64,000 nt of DNA from Daejeonella oryzae DSM 19973 (lineage in GTDB: Bacteria; Bacteroidota; Bacteroidia; Sphingobacteriales; Sphingobacteriaceae), in the NCBI RefSeq assembly GCF_000422945.1, contig NZ_KE383964.1:473650-537649 (forward strand), read 5' to 3'. The translations under genes were made by a program, and so were the position numbers. Below, piece by piece: positions 34,191 through 43,274 of this stretch. Numbering within the stretch: position 1 is the first letter of the stretch; each line of letters opens with the position of its first letter. Below the pieces are notes generated by a model, which worked only from the letters and a program-made list of their open reading frames with translations, did no database searches and had not been told where the DNA came from.

Positions 34191-35912
34191 TTAATTAAAC
34201 CATGCCATTATAGTTTCCTTTACTGGCATATTAATATCCAATTTCATCTTTTTACGCATTCCGCCTAAATCATTAAACAATTTATTCGGGTTGGCAGCTT
34301 TAAGATCATCTGTAGTATGAAATCCCATTTTATTTAAAACAGGAACCCATTCTGCAGGTACTCCCATATTAACAAAATCTTCAACGGTAGAAATCCGGGC
34401 CTTCTTTTCAGGGCGCATTTGCGGAAAGAACAATACTTCCTGGATAGTGCTCTGATTTGTCATCAGCATAACTAGTCGGTCGATGCCTACACCAAGTCCT
34501 GAAGTTGGTGGCATTCCGTATTCTAAAGCCCTGAGAAAATCATCATCCATGGCCATTGCTTCTTCATCACCTCTTCCTGCAAGTAATAGCTGATCTTCCA
34601 GCCTTTCACGCTGATCAATCGGATCGTTTAATTCGGTATATGCATTGGCAATTTCTTTACCCATAATAAAAAGCTCAAAACGTTCTACCAGGCCTTCTTT
34701 ACTTCTGTGCTTTTTGGCAAGAGGAGTCATTTCTATCGGATAGTCAGTTATATAAGTTGGCTGAATAAGAAATTCTTCAACTTTCTCACTAAAAATCTCA
34801 TCAATAAGTTTTCCACGACCCATAGTTTCATCTATTTCAATATTCAGGTCTGCACAGGTTTTTCGCAAAGCGGATTCATCCATTTCAGAAACATCTATAC
34901 CTGTATGTTTTTGTATAGATTCATACATGGTAAGTTTTTCATACGGGCCGGCAAATTCAATTTCATGATCTCCAACCTTTACCGAGGTTTTTCCATGGAT
35001 AGCCACAGCAACTTTCTCCAGACATTCCTCCACCATTTTCATCATCCAGATATAATCTTTGTACGCAACATAGATTTCCATCGATGTAAATTCAGGGTTA
35101 TGCGTGCGATCCATGCCTTCATTTCTGAACATTTTACCGAACTCATATACGCCGTCAAATCCGGCAACGATCAATCTTTTTAAATACAACTCATTGGCGA
35201 TACGCAGAAATAAAGGCATATCTAAGGTATTGTGATGAGTTTTAAATGGTCGGGCAGCAGCTCCGCCATGCACCGGCTGCAAAATCGGAGTTTCAACTTC
35301 CATCCATCCCTGATTGTCAAAATAGCTTCTCATGGTATTAATCACTTTAGAGCGATTCATGAAAATTGTTTTGTACTCCGGGTTAACCGTTAAATCTACA
35401 TAACGCTGGCGGTAACGCATTTCCGGATCTGTAAATCCATCATGAATGTTCCCGTCTTCGTCGCGTTTTACAATTGGTAATGGTTTTAATGATTTAGAAA
35501 GAAGTGTCATCTCACTTACGTGAATAGAAATTTCTCCGGTTTTTGTGGTGAAAACATATCCTTTAACGCCTATGAAATCTCCAATATCCAATAGTTTTTT
35601 AAAAACCGTATTATATAAAGTTTTATCCTCTGTGCTGCAAATTTCGTCCCGGTTGATATAAGCCTGAATGCGACCCGTAGAATCCTGAAGTTCAACAAAT
35701 GAAGCACTTCCCATAATTCGGCGGCTCATGATTCTTCCGGCCAGACTGATGCTTTTATATGAGGTTTTATCCCGCTCGTAATTTTCTTTTATGTCATGCG
35801 CATTCACATTTATTTCGAATGCTTCTGCAGGGTAGGGATTGATCCCCAGTTTACGAAGTTCTGTCAATGCCTCACGGCGTAATATTTCCTGTTCAGATAA
35901 TCCCGTACTCAT
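34191..35912 (-). CDS. lysS: Lysyl-tRNA synthetase, class II
   Basis: LysS attaches lysine to tRNA-Lys. The 573-residue protein has the N-terminal OB-fold anticodon-binding domain (SLAGRIMSRRIMGSASFVEL), class II motif 2 in FRNEGMDRTHNPEF, and motif 3 in GLGVGIDRLVML. After motif 3 there is an extra C-terminal region of about 60 residues (VPAEWVPVLNKMGFHTTDDL and on), longer than the roughly 505-residue E. coli enzyme. I recall this helical extension from Bacteroidota LysS but do not know its role. A TATTTTTG box precedes it on the minus strand. Confidence 0.96.
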   Translation of the reverse strand: MSTGLSEQEILRREALTELRKLGINPYPAEAFEINVNAHDIKENYERDKTSYKSISLAGRIMSRRIMGSASFVELQDSTGRIQAYINRDEICSTEDKTLYNTVFKKLLDIGDFIGVKGYVFTTKTGEISIHVSEMTLLSKSLKPLPIVKRDEDGNIHDGFTDPEMRYRQRYVDLTVNPEYKTIFMNRSKVINTMRSYFDNQGWMEVETPILQPVHGGAAARPFKTHHNTLDMPLFLRIANELYLKRLIVAGFDGVYEFGKMFRNEGMDRTHNPEFTSMEIYVAYKDYIWMMKMVEECLEKVAVAIHGKTSVKVGDHEIEFAGPYEKLTMYESIQKHTGIDVSEMDESALRKTCADLNIEIDETMGRGKLIDEIFSEKVEEFLIQPTYITDYPIEMTPLAKKHRSKEGLVERFELFIMGKEIANAYTELNDPIDQRERLEDQLLLAGRGDEEAMAMDDDFLRALEYGMPPTSGLGVGIDRLVMLMTNQSTIQEVLFFPQMRPEKKARISTVEDFVNMGVPAEWVPVLNKMGFHTTDDLKAANPNKLFNDLGGMRKKMKLDINMPVKETIMAWFN

Positions 35913-35931
35913 TTGTGATTTTTAATTTTTG

Positions 35932-35939
35932 CAAAAATA
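35932..35939 (-). promoter_or_regulatory. Promoter -7 box of lysS
   Basis: Minus-strand TATTTTTG matches TAnnTTTG, 19 bases before the lysS ATG. Confidence 0.5.
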
Positions 35940-36070
35940 GTTTTTTGAGTTGAGAAATGAGCCTAAAAAACGCATTAACGTAGCGAGGAATCTTTTCAGC
36001 TGTTAAGCTAATTGCATTACTATAATCTGGTTATTTAAGGCTGCTTTTATGCCTGATTAATAATGGTATG

Positions 36071-36102
36071 AAACAAAAAAGGCATTCAAAGGATGAATGC
36101 CT
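36071..36102 (-). terminator. Terminator of the acyl-CoA ligase gene
   Basis: AGGCATTC and GAATGCCT form an 8-base stem with a 7-base loop (36080-36102), followed on the minus strand by a T-tract (TTTTTTGTTT) and located 21 bases after the stop codon. Confidence 0.72.
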
Positions 36103-36122
36103 GTTGTTTAATGTTTAACTGC

Positions 36123-38036
36123 TTAATTAGATTCTACAGTTTGCAGGTAAAGATCATTTATCTGCGATGCATATTTCTTTTCGATTACTTTTCGTTTGGC
36201 TTTTAGAGTCGGAGTGATTTCACCTTCCTCAATTGTAAACGGATTGCGTTTTACGAGGAAGCTTTTTATCCGTTCAAATTTTGCCAGTTCAGTTGATAAT
36301 CTTTTTAAATCCTGAGCTATCCAGTTCACTATTTCCGCATCGTCAATAAATTGCTCAGGCCTCTGAAAAAACTCTTCTTTCATTCCAAAAGTTTCCTGTA
36401 AAGATTCTTTTGAGGGAGTAATTATCGCCGTAATGTATTCGCGTTTATCGCCAATTAAAAATAATTGTTCAATTTTCGGACTTTTCAAATATGTGTTTTC
36501 AACCGGCGTGGGATATATATTTTTTCCGTAGGCGTTAACAAGCATGTTTTTAATTCGGTCGGTGATCTGAAGATTTCCCTTATAGAATCTGCCCACATCT
36601 CCGGTATGAAACCAGCCTTCTGAATCTATTACCTGTGCTGTTTCTTCAGGCTTGTTCCAGTAACCTTTCATCACACAATGTCCACGAACAATAACTTCTC
36701 CTTCACTGCATTCAAAGTTTTCATCAAATGTGTTATGGGTTTGTACGGAAATTATTTCCTTAGTTTCTACATCCTGAATACCCACTTCAATGCCGGGAAT
36801 GATGCGGCCAACTGTACCATAAACCTGGCGGTGATATTCTGTAACAGACATAACTGGTGAAGTTTCTGTTAAGCCAAATCCTTCTAATATTTTAATGCCC
36901 AGATTTCCGAAAAATTCACCTACATTCTTTGGTAATGCGGCTCCGCCGGAAAGCATAAATTTTAATCTTCCGCCTGTTTTCTCTTTAATTTTACTGAAAA
37001 CCAACTTTTCAGCAAGGCTGTGCTGCATGGATAATATAAAATTTGGTTTCTTGCCTGATTCTAAAACCTGGCGATTTTTCTTACCAATTTCTATCGCCCA
37101 TAAAAAAATCTTTGCTTTGGTACCTCCGGCAGAAGTTCCGTTTTTCATGGCTTTATCATGAATTCTTTCCAGTAACCGCGGAACGCAACTCATAACTGTC
37201 GGCCTAACTTCGCCCATGTTTTTGGCAAGTAATTCAAGACTTTGAGAAAAAGCAATTTTACATCCTTTGGTAATACATACATGGTAAGTTGCCGTACGTT
37301 CAAAAACATGCGAAAGAGGTAAAAATGATAAAAAGGTTTCATTTTCATCTATAACAGGAATTTGTTCCAGACAACAAAGTACATTCTGAACAAAATTAGA
37401 ATGCGTTAGCATTACTCCTTTGGGAATGCCCGTTGTTCCCGATGTATATATCAGAGACGAAAGATCTGAAGGAAGTATTTCTTCTCTGATGACATTCAGC
37501 TTAGCTTTAAAATTGGAAATATCTGAGTTACCTTCCTCAATTAGTTTTTTAAAGCTTAATACTCCGGCATTTAAATTTGTGTTGACCAGAGATTTCTCAT
37601 AATCATCAAATACCGGAATAACACGTTGAAGATTGGGGCAGTTATTAGCAATCTTTAAAATTTTGCGAAACAGATAAGGGTTACCGACTAAAATTGTGCG
37701 TGCTCCCGAATCAATTAGTATATATTCTACTTCATTTTCTGACAGGGTAGGATAGATAGAAACATTTACGGCTCCTATCTGCTGTAATCCCTGATCGTAA
37801 TAAATATAATCCGGCGAGTTTTCAATAATTAAGGCACAACGATCGCCTTTCTGAATGCCCATTTCAAGCAAATAGCAGGAAACTGCATCCGATTTATCAA
37901 GAACTTCCTTATAACTTATTTCTTCCCAGGAATCTTTGACTTTATGTATCAGAAAAGTGTTATCCTCAGAATGAACATGATTCACCACATTTCGTAATAA
38001 CCTTGGGATGGTTGTAGATTCGGTTATTAAATTCAT
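36123..38036 (-). CDS. Long-chain acyl-CoA synthetase (AMP-forming)
   Basis: This is an adenylate-forming enzyme activating long-chain fatty acids to acyl-CoA. The 637-residue protein has the P-loop-like motif IYTSGTTGIPKGVM, then GFGLTETSP and GWFHTGDVG, and the C-terminal lysine in VITPTLKAKR-type context (EGEITPTLKAKRKVI). It resembles the FadD15/ACSL-like group, including the long insertions. The chain length of the substrate cannot be read from sequence. It is monocistronic, flanked by two strong terminators. Confidence 0.92.
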   Translation of the reverse strand: MNLITESTTIPRLLRNVVNHVHSEDNTFLIHKVKDSWEEISYKEVLDKSDAVSCYLLEMGIQKGDRCALIIENSPDYIYYDQGLQQIGAVNVSIYPTLSENEVEYILIDSGARTILVGNPYLFRKILKIANNCPNLQRVIPVFDDYEKSLVNTNLNAGVLSFKKLIEEGNSDISNFKAKLNVIREEILPSDLSSLIYTSGTTGIPKGVMLTHSNFVQNVLCCLEQIPVIDENETFLSFLPLSHVFERTATYHVCITKGCKIAFSQSLELLAKNMGEVRPTVMSCVPRLLERIHDKAMKNGTSAGGTKAKIFLWAIEIGKKNRQVLESGKKPNFILSMQHSLAEKLVFSKIKEKTGGRLKFMLSGGAALPKNVGEFFGNLGIKILEGFGLTETSPVMSVTEYHRQVYGTVGRIIPGIEVGIQDVETKEIISVQTHNTFDENFECSEGEVIVRGHCVMKGYWNKPEETAQVIDSEGWFHTGDVGRFYKGNLQITDRIKNMLVNAYGKNIYPTPVENTYLKSPKIEQLFLIGDKREYITAIITPSKESLQETFGMKEEFFQRPEQFIDDAEIVNWIAQDLKRLSTELAKFERIKSFLVKRNPFTIEEGEITPTLKAKRKVIEKKYASQINDLYLQTVESN

Positions 38037-38093
38037 TTGGAAAGTTTGATTTGGTTTTTTTGAACTACAAGTATACAGATTTTACTAAACAAC

Positions 38094-38118
38094 AAAAGGG
38101 CTCATATTGAGCCCTTTT
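38094..38118 (-). terminator. Terminator of the isc operon
   Basis: An 11-base perfect inverted repeat (AAAAGGGCTCA and TGAGCCCTTTT) with a TAT loop lies downstream of iscA. On the minus strand the stem ends in TTTTGTTGTTT. The perfect arms make this a strong intrinsic terminator. Confidence 0.78.
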
Positions 38119-38156
38119 ATTTTAAGCCCTTATCTTGCTGATAAGGCTACATATAT

Positions 38157-38504
38157 CTATACAGAAAAACTTTCTCCGCAACCACAAGTTCTGGTGGCAT
38201 TTGGGTTATGGAAATTAAATCCCTTCCCATTTAATCCATCAGAAAAATCAAGTTCAGTTCCGGCCAGGTATAAAAATGATTTCATATCCAAAGCCATGCG
38301 TACGCCCTGATCTTCGAAAAATTGATCACCGGGTTTTTCTTCATTGTCAAAATCAAGTTTATAAGATAAACCAGAACAACCGCCTCCCTGAACAGATACA
38401 CGCAAAAAATGCGAACTATCTAATCCATTTTCTAATTTAAGCTGTTCTACTTTACTTTTAGCTTTATCTGTAACTGTAACCATTTTAGAAATATTTGATA
38501 TCAA
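38157..38504 (-). CDS. iscA: Iron-sulfur cluster assembly protein, IscA/ErpA (HesB) family
   Basis: A-type carriers receive clusters from IscU and pass them to apo-proteins. The 115-residue protein keeps the three conserved cysteines: one in GGGCSGLSY and two in TCGCGESF at the C-terminus. Length is normal. It is third in an iscS-iscU-iscA unit, 48 bases after iscU. IscA versus ErpA cannot be firmly distinguished from sequence alone, so the symbol rests on the genomic context. Confidence 0.88.
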   Translation of the reverse strand: MISNISKMVTVTDKAKSKVEQLKLENGLDSSHFLRVSVQGGGCSGLSYKLDFDNEEKPGDQFFEDQGVRMALDMKSFLYLAGTELDFSDGLNGKGFNFHNPNATRTCGCGESFSV

Positions 38505-38552
38505 ATTTGAGAGCAGAGATTAATCTCTCTATTCTTAAATCTAAAAATCTTA

Positions 38553-38966
38553 TTAGTGATGTGACTTAGCAATTTCTAATGCTTCCAAGCCATTTTTAAC
38601 GCGATAATCATTAATTGCAGCCTTAATCGCATCTTCCGCTAATACCGAACAGTGGATTTTAACAGGTGGCAAAGCAAGTTCTTCAACAATATCCATATTG
38701 TCTATTTTCATTGCCTCATCAATTGATTTTCCTTTTAACCATTCTGTTGCCAAAGATGATGATGCAATTGCAGATCCGCATCCAAAAGTTTTGAATTTAG
38801 CATCAGTAATCATATGATTTTCGTCAACCTGGATTTGTAAACGCATTACGTCACCGCATTCTGGAGCGCCAACTAAACCTGTTCCAACACTTGCATTACT
38901 TTTATCAAGTGTTCCTACGTTGCGTGGGTTAGTGTAATGATCAATTACTTTATCTGAATAAGCCAT
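38553..38966 (-). CDS. iscU: Iron-sulfur cluster scaffold IscU
   Basis: IscU is the scaffold on which 2Fe-2S clusters are built with sulfur from IscS. The 137-residue protein keeps the three cysteines (GAPECGDVM, KTFGCGSAIASSS and KIHCSVLAEDAI) and the LPPVK motif at 99-103, which is the docking site for the HscA chaperone. It ends with two histidines after an extra SK. The gene lies 33 bases after iscS. No hscA or hscB is seen nearby, so the chaperone partner must be elsewhere or absent. Confidence 0.95.
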   Translation of the reverse strand: MAYSDKVIDHYTNPRNVGTLDKSNASVGTGLVGAPECGDVMRLQIQVDENHMITDAKFKTFGCGSAIASSSLATEWLKGKSIDEAMKIDNMDIVEELALPPVKIHCSVLAEDAIKAAINDYRVKNGLEALEIAKSHH

Positions 38967-38999
38967 GGCTATTTATTTTTTATGAATTTTTAATACTTA

Positions 39000-40211
39000 T
39001 TAATGTTCTGCCCATTCAACAGAATCTAAATCTACACCTTCTTTAAACATTTCCCAAAGAGGAGAAAGTTCGCGAAGGTGGTTAACTGCTTTAAGAGATT
39101 GTGCAATTGCGAAATCTACTTCTTCTTCTGTTGTAAAACGACCAAGGCCGTAACGAATGGAAGAATGAGCCAGATCATCTGATAAACCAAGACTCTTTAA
39201 AACATATGATGGTTCTAAAGATGCAGAAGTACAGGCAGAGCCTGATGAAACGGCAAGATCTTTCATTGCCATCATTAATCCTTCTCCTTCAACATATTTA
39301 AAAGAAATATTGGCCACATGCGGCAAACGATGCTCTAAATTTCCATTTCTGTAACTTTCTTCAAGAACCAGCAGCGAATTTTCTAATTTATCGCGTAAAG
39401 CGGATAAGCGTAAACTCTCTTCAGCCATTTCTAAGCGGCAAATTTCAGCAGCCTTTCCAAGTCCAACAATACCGGGAACGTTTAATGTACCTGAACGCAT
39501 TCCACGCTCATGTCCGCCACCATCCATTTGAGCAGTAACTTTAACTCTTGGATTTTTACGGCGAACATATAATGCACCAATCCCTTTTGGTCCATACATT
39601 TTGTGTCCAGTAAAAGCCATCAGGTCAATTCCATCAGCAATTACATCAACCGGTATTTTTCCTACTGCCTGGGTTGCATCAGTCATGAATAAAGCGCCAT
39701 GTTTATGAGCTATGGCAGCAATTTCCTTTACTGGCTGAATAACTCCGATCTCATTATTTCCATACATGATAGAAACCAGAATGGTTCTCTCGGTCATGGC
39801 ATCTTCAAGTTGCTGAAGATCAACTAAGCCATCGGCTTTAACGGGCAAATAGGTTACTTCTGCTCCAAGTTTTTCCGCATGTTTACATGCATCAAGAATT
39901 GCTTTATGTTCTGTAACGCAGGTAATAATATGATTTCCTTTGTCTTTGTACATTTCAAAAACACCCTTGATAGCCAGGTTGTCTGATTCTGTAGCACCTG
40001 ATGTAAAGATGATTTCTTTTTCTGAAGCACCAATTAATTGGGCAACCTGCTCCCTTGCATAATCTACTGCTTCTTCTGCAGCCCATCCAAAGGCGTGGTT
40101 ACGACTTGCTGCATTACCAAATTTTGCACCAAAATATGGCAACATTGCTTCCAGAACGCGTGGATCCATTGGAGTGGTAGCATTATTATCTAAGTATATT
40201 GGAAGGTTCAT
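39000..40211 (-). CDS. iscS: Cysteine desulfurase IscS
   Basis: IscS is a PLP enzyme that removes sulfur from cysteine for Fe-S cluster and thionucleoside synthesis. The 403-residue form starting at 40211 matches the canonical length (E. coli IscS is 404). The N-terminal [18 protein letters not shown]-lysine region [13 protein letters not shown], and active-site loop [15 protein letters not shown] are intact, and the C-terminus ([20 protein letters not shown]) fits IscS and mitochondrial Nfs1. The longer upstream frame to 40241 is unlikely since the family start is MNLPIYLD. It leads an operon with iscU and iscA. Confidence 0.96.
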   Translation of the reverse strand: MNLPIYLDNNATTPMDPRVLEAMLPYFGAKFGNAASRNHAFGWAAEEAVDYAREQVAQLIGASEKEIIFTSGATESDNLAIKGVFEMYKDKGNHIITCVTEHKAILDACKHAEKLGAEVTYLPVKADGLVDLQQLEDAMTERTILVSIMYGNNEIGVIQPVKEIAAIAHKHGALFMTDATQAVGKIPVDVIADGIDLMAFTGHKMYGPKGIGALYVRRKNPRVKVTAQMDGGGHERGMRSGTLNVPGIVGLGKAAEICRLEMAEESLRLSALRDKLENSLLVLEESYRNGNLEHRLPHVANISFKYVEGEGLMMAMKDLAVSSGSACTSASLEPSYVLKSLGLSDDLAHSSIRYGLGRFTTEEEVDFAIAQSLKAVNHLRELSPLWEMFKEGVDLDSVEWAEH

Positions 40212-40240
40212 TAAATTTAGATTGAGTTTAAATAAGTGCA

Positions 40241-40248
40241 CAAATATA
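40241..40248 (-). promoter_or_regulatory. Promoter -7 box of the isc operon
   Basis: Minus-strand TATATTTG matches TAnnTTTG, 29 bases before the iscS ATG. I see no obvious IscR-type site, and no iscR gene is nearby. Confidence 0.5.
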
Positions 40249-40321
40249 CGAAATTTATTCTTCAGATAATATGCTTATGTATTATGGAAGTATGATAAAA
40301 ATGGTCATTTTTATGCCATAA

Positions 40322-40735
40322 ATGAATAATATGATTAAGATAGAGCATATAGGAATAGCTGTAAAAAACCTGGATGAAGCCAATAAAATTTATAAAAAAT
40401 TGTTGGGAACCGGGAGCTATAAAACCGAAGCTGTTGAAAGCGAAAATGTAATGACCAGCTTTTTTAAAGTGGGAGAAAACAAAATAGAATTGCTCGAAGC
40501 TACATCAGATCAAAGCGCCATTCATAAATTTATTGAAAAGCGGGGAGAAGGTATCCATCATATCGCATTTGATGTAAGTGATATTTATCTTGAAATGGAG
40601 AGGCTCAAAAATGAAGGATTTATATTGTTGAATGAGATTCCAAAAATAGGTGCCGATAATAAACTGGTATGCTTTGTTCATCCGAAAAATACAACCGGTG
40701 TATTAATAGAGCTTTGTCAAAGTAAAAATCAATGA
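40322..40735 (+). CDS. mce: Methylmalonyl-CoA epimerase
   Basis: This VOC-fold enzyme (137 residues) interconverts the two epimers of methylmalonyl-CoA in propionate metabolism. The signature KIEHIGIAVKNLDEA, the GEGIHHIAFDVSD block and the C-terminal TGVLIELCQ, holding the metal-ligand glutamate, are those of the family. Alternative start M4 at 40331 gives MIKIEHIG, which is closer to known homologues. The mutase genes are not in this window. Confidence 0.9.
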   Translation: MNNMIKIEHIGIAVKNLDEANKIYKKLLGTGSYKTEAVESENVMTSFFKVGENKIELLEATSDQSAIHKFIEKRGEGIHHIAFDVSDIYLEMERLKNEGFILLNEIPKIGADNKLVCFVHPKNTTGVLIELCQSKNQ

Positions 40736-40944
40736 TCTAATACAGCTTTTTATTGTTGTAACCTGCTTTTATCAAAGTGTTGAAATTCTATAGGCTCCAT
40801 AATTCAAATATTAATATGGTATTAGAATACTTTATGATTTCAAAATTGATGAGGTTAAATGTAATTTCCATTAAATTTCAATGAGGGAAATTCCGGCTTT
40901 TATTAAAATTTAAGTTTTTGTTTTCATCTCCTTATAATTTATTC

Positions 40945-40952
40945 TATATTTG
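40945..40952 (+). promoter_or_regulatory. Promoter -7 box of rpmE2
   Basis: TATATTTG matches TAnnTTTG and the following GC is the same as in the rpmH promoter. It lies 25 bases before the ATG. A weak -33 match (TTTC) lies about 19 bases upstream. Confidence 0.55.
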
Positions 40953-40977
40953 CACCTCTTAAAAAGTATTGAATACG

Positions 40978-41226
40978 ATGAAAGCTGAATTACATCCCAA
41001 AAATTATAGATTAGTTGTTTTTAAAGATATGTCTAACGAATATTCTTTTATAACTAAATCTTGCATCGACACTAAAGAATCCATTAAGTGGGAAGATGGT
41101 AATGAATATCCTTTAGTTAAATTGGAGATTTCTCATACATCCCATCCTTTTTACACTGGAAAAATGAAATTGGTTGATACGGCAGGTCGTATTGATAAAT
41201 TCCGTAGCCGTTACGAGAAGAAATAA
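40978..41226 (+). CDS. rpmE2: 50S ribosomal protein L31 type B
   Basis: The 82-residue protein starts [20 protein letters not shown] and ends in the [20 protein letters not shown] block that defines L31. It lacks the CxxC zinc ribbon of L31 type A, so it is the zinc-independent type B form; in other bacteria this form replaces L31A under zinc shortage. No upstream Zur-like palindrome is obvious. The ATG at 40978 was chosen over a TTG three codons upstream. A strong terminator follows. Confidence 0.96.
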   Translation: MKAELHPKNYRLVVFKDMSNEYSFITKSCIDTKESIKWEDGNEYPLVKLEISHTSHPFYTGKMKLVDTAGRIDKFRSRYEKK

Positions 41227-41247
41227 TTTCCCTTAAAATATTTGCAT

Positions 41248-41285
41248 AAAGTCCCGTCTTTTATAAGTCGGGACTTTTTTTATTT
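41248..41285 (+). terminator. Terminator of rpmE2
   Basis: AAAGTCCCG and CGGGACTTT form a 9-base perfect stem with an inner CTT/AAG extension, followed by a run of T residues. It is a textbook intrinsic terminator. Confidence 0.82.
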
Positions 41286-41288
41286 TTG
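41281..41288 (+). promoter_or_regulatory. Promoter -7 box directly before the alternative glmU gene
   Basis: TATTTTTG matches TAnnTTTG, begins inside the rpmE2 terminator T-tract and ends 4 bases before the ATG at 41293, which suggests a leaderless transcript. Confidence 0.45.
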
Positions 41289-41292
41289 TTAC

Positions 41293-42477
41293 ATGAGGAT
41301 AATCTTATTTGATGATCAATGCCGCAATAGTTTATTGCCATTAACCTTTACCAGACCTGTTTCGGCACTTCGCATAGGAATATTAACCATCTTCCAAAAA
41401 TGGGAAAAATGGCTTAAGGCAGAGTCCTCGTTTCTGACGGCAGAATATCTTCAGGAGAAATTTCCCATAGTGGTGTCAGAAAACAATTATCTGATTAACG
41501 GATCCATTTGTCCTGATGAAGGATTATTAGAAGCAATTGATAAATTATCTGAGGGTGATGCATTATTTTCCAATGAAATTTTACTGGCGCTAAAGCTTAA
41601 CAAAGCAGGAGTTGCTGAATTTAAATTTGAAAATACATCGCCATATAATAAGATTAATTACTCTGGTTCTTTTGTCAGAATTGTTTATCCGGAGGATATT
41701 TTTAAAAACAACGATGTAGAAATCCGTAAAGATTTTAAGCTTATAACTCATAACAGGTCTTCTGCCGCTATAAGTTCTACAAATACAATTCTTGGAGACC
41801 ACATTTTTGCTGAAGAAGGAGCAGAAGCTGAATGTTCCTCGTTTAATACAAAATCCGGACCTGTTTATTTGGGTAAAAATTCTCAGGTATGGGAGGGAAG
41901 CCACATTCGCGGATCGTTTGCTTTATGTGAAAATTCACAAGTGAAAATGGGGGCAAAAATTTATGGTATGACTACAATTGGACCGCATTGCCGCGTTGCG
42001 GGTGAAATTACCAATTCTGTAATTATGGCATATTCCTCCAAAGGTCATGAGGGTTATCTGGGAAATTCTGTTTTAGGTGAATGGTGCAATATCGGCGCTG
42101 ACAGTAATAATTCTAACCTGAAAAATAACTATGCAGAGGTAAGGCTATGGGATTATAACAAAGAAAACTTTCGTAAAACCGGCTTACAGTTTTGCGGATT
42201 AATTATGGCAGATCATTCTAAATGTGCTATCAACACCATGTTTAATACCGGAACCGTTGTAGGTGTGAGCGCTAATATTTTTGGATCAGGATTTCCCCGA
42301 AATTTCATTCCCGATTTTTCTTGGGGAGGATCTCAGGGTTTAGAGGTATATACATTAAATAAAATGTTCGAAACTGCCGAAAAGGTTTATGAACGAAGAA
42401 ATCTTAAATTTGAAGAAACTGATAAAAAAATACTGGCATATGTATTTGATCAAACTATAAAACATCGTCGATTTTAA
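41293..42477 (+). CDS. Alternative GlmU-type sugar nucleotidyltransferase/acetyltransferase
   Basis: The 394-residue protein starts at M18 of a longer frame: MRIILFDDQCRNSLLPLTFT. The N-terminal half is a divergent nucleotidyltransferase-like domain (TRPVSALRIG), and the C-terminal half carries left-handed beta-helix hexapeptide repeats (for example VYLGKNSQVWEGSHIRGSFA, KIYGMTTIGPHCRVAG). This matches my memory of the Bacteroidota-type alternative GlmU (TIGR03991), which would make UDP-N-acetylglucosamine. It precedes tpiA by 26 bases on the same strand, so a joint transcript is likely. The activity is inferred. Confidence 0.75.
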   Translation: MRIILFDDQCRNSLLPLTFTRPVSALRIGILTIFQKWEKWLKAESSFLTAEYLQEKFPIVVSENNYLINGSICPDEGLLEAIDKLSEGDALFSNEILLALKLNKAGVAEFKFENTSPYNKINYSGSFVRIVYPEDIFKNNDVEIRKDFKLITHNRSSAAISSTNTILGDHIFAEEGAEAECSSFNTKSGPVYLGKNSQVWEGSHIRGSFALCENSQVKMGAKIYGMTTIGPHCRVAGEITNSVIMAYSSKGHEGYLGNSVLGEWCNIGADSNNSNLKNNYAEVRLWDYNKENFRKTGLQFCGLIMADHSKCAINTMFNTGTVVGVSANIFGSGFPRNFIPDFSWGGSQGLEVYTLNKMFETAEKVYERRNLKFEETDKKILAYVFDQTIKHRRF

Positions 42478-42503
42478 AAACTGCCAGATATAGATAAAAA
42501 GTT

Positions 42504-43274
42504 ATGAGAAAAAATATTATTGCCGGAAACTGGAAAATGAATATGGATTATACCACCGGTATAGGTCTGTTTTCAGAAATTGTTAATATGGTAAATGATG
42601 AAGTAATGGGAGATCAGCAAGTTATTGTTTGTCCTCCGTACATTCATTTAAACGGAATGGCTCAATTAGCTAAATCGCAGAACAATATATCTGTGGGTGC
42701 ACAAAACTGTCATCAGGCAGATAAAGGTGCTTATACCGGAGAAATTTCAGCCGAAATGATTCAATCAGTTGGAGTAAAATATGTTATTCTTGGTCACTCT
42801 GAACGCAGGCAATATTTTAATGAAAGTAATACCTTGTTAGCAGAAAAGGTAAATTCTGCTCTTAAGAATAATTTAAAACCAATATTTTGTATTGGCGAAA
42901 CGCTTGACCAACGTAATAGTAATTCTCATTTCGAAATCATTAAAAATCAGCTCCAGGAAGCATTATATCATCTTTTAGAAACAGAATTTCAAAATATTAT
43001 ACTGGCATATGAACCTGTATGGGCAATTGGAACTGGTTTAACAGCCACGCCCGATCAGGCTCAGGAAGTTCATGCTTTCATTCGTAAAGAAATAGAAGAA
43101 AAATTCGGGCAATCTGCTGCTGAAAATGTTTCAATCCTGTACGGGGGAAGCTGCAATCCCACAAATGCTTCTGAACTTTTTGCTAAAGCGGATATTGATG
43201 GAGGGTTAATTGGCGGCGCATCATTAAAATCTCGTGATTTTCTGGATATTATTAAAGCCTTCAATAGAGGATGA
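42504..43274 (+). CDS. tpiA: Triosephosphate isomerase
   Basis: TpiA interconverts dihydroxyacetone phosphate and glyceraldehyde 3-phosphate in glycolysis. The 256-residue TIM barrel keeps AGNWKMN with the catalytic lysine, GHSERR with the histidine, and YEPVWAIGTGLTATP with the catalytic glutamate, then the phosphate-gripping YGGSCNP and GLIGGASL. The length is normal. Its stop overlaps the prmA start by four bases (ATGA), so they are cotranslated. Confidence 0.97.
   Translation: MRKNIIAGNWKMNMDYTTGIGLFSEIVNMVNDEVMGDQQVIVCPPYIHLNGMAQLAKSQNNISVGAQNCHQADKGAYTGEISAEMIQSVGVKYVILGHSERRQYFNESNTLLAEKVNSALKNNLKPIFCIGETLDQRNSNSHFEIIKNQLQEALYHLLETEFQNIILAYEPVWAIGTGLTATPDQAQEVHAFIRKEIEEKFGQSAAENVSILYGGSCNPTNASELFAKADIDGGLIGGASLKSRDFLDIIKAFNRG

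Noticed and set aside
34707-35183. A 158-residue open frame on the plus strand inside lysS
   Set aside because: It lies antisense to conserved lysS codons, is rich in Phe, Ser and His as expected of a shadow frame, and has no promoter or start signal.
38107-38310. A 67-residue open frame on the plus strand over iscA
   Set aside because: It overlaps the isc terminator and the iscA coding sequence in antisense; the real gene here is iscA with its conserved cysteines.
40212-40241. A longer iscS start
   Set aside because: Known IscS proteins begin at MNLPIYLD or similar; the 403-residue form has the family length, and the extension overlaps the promoter box.
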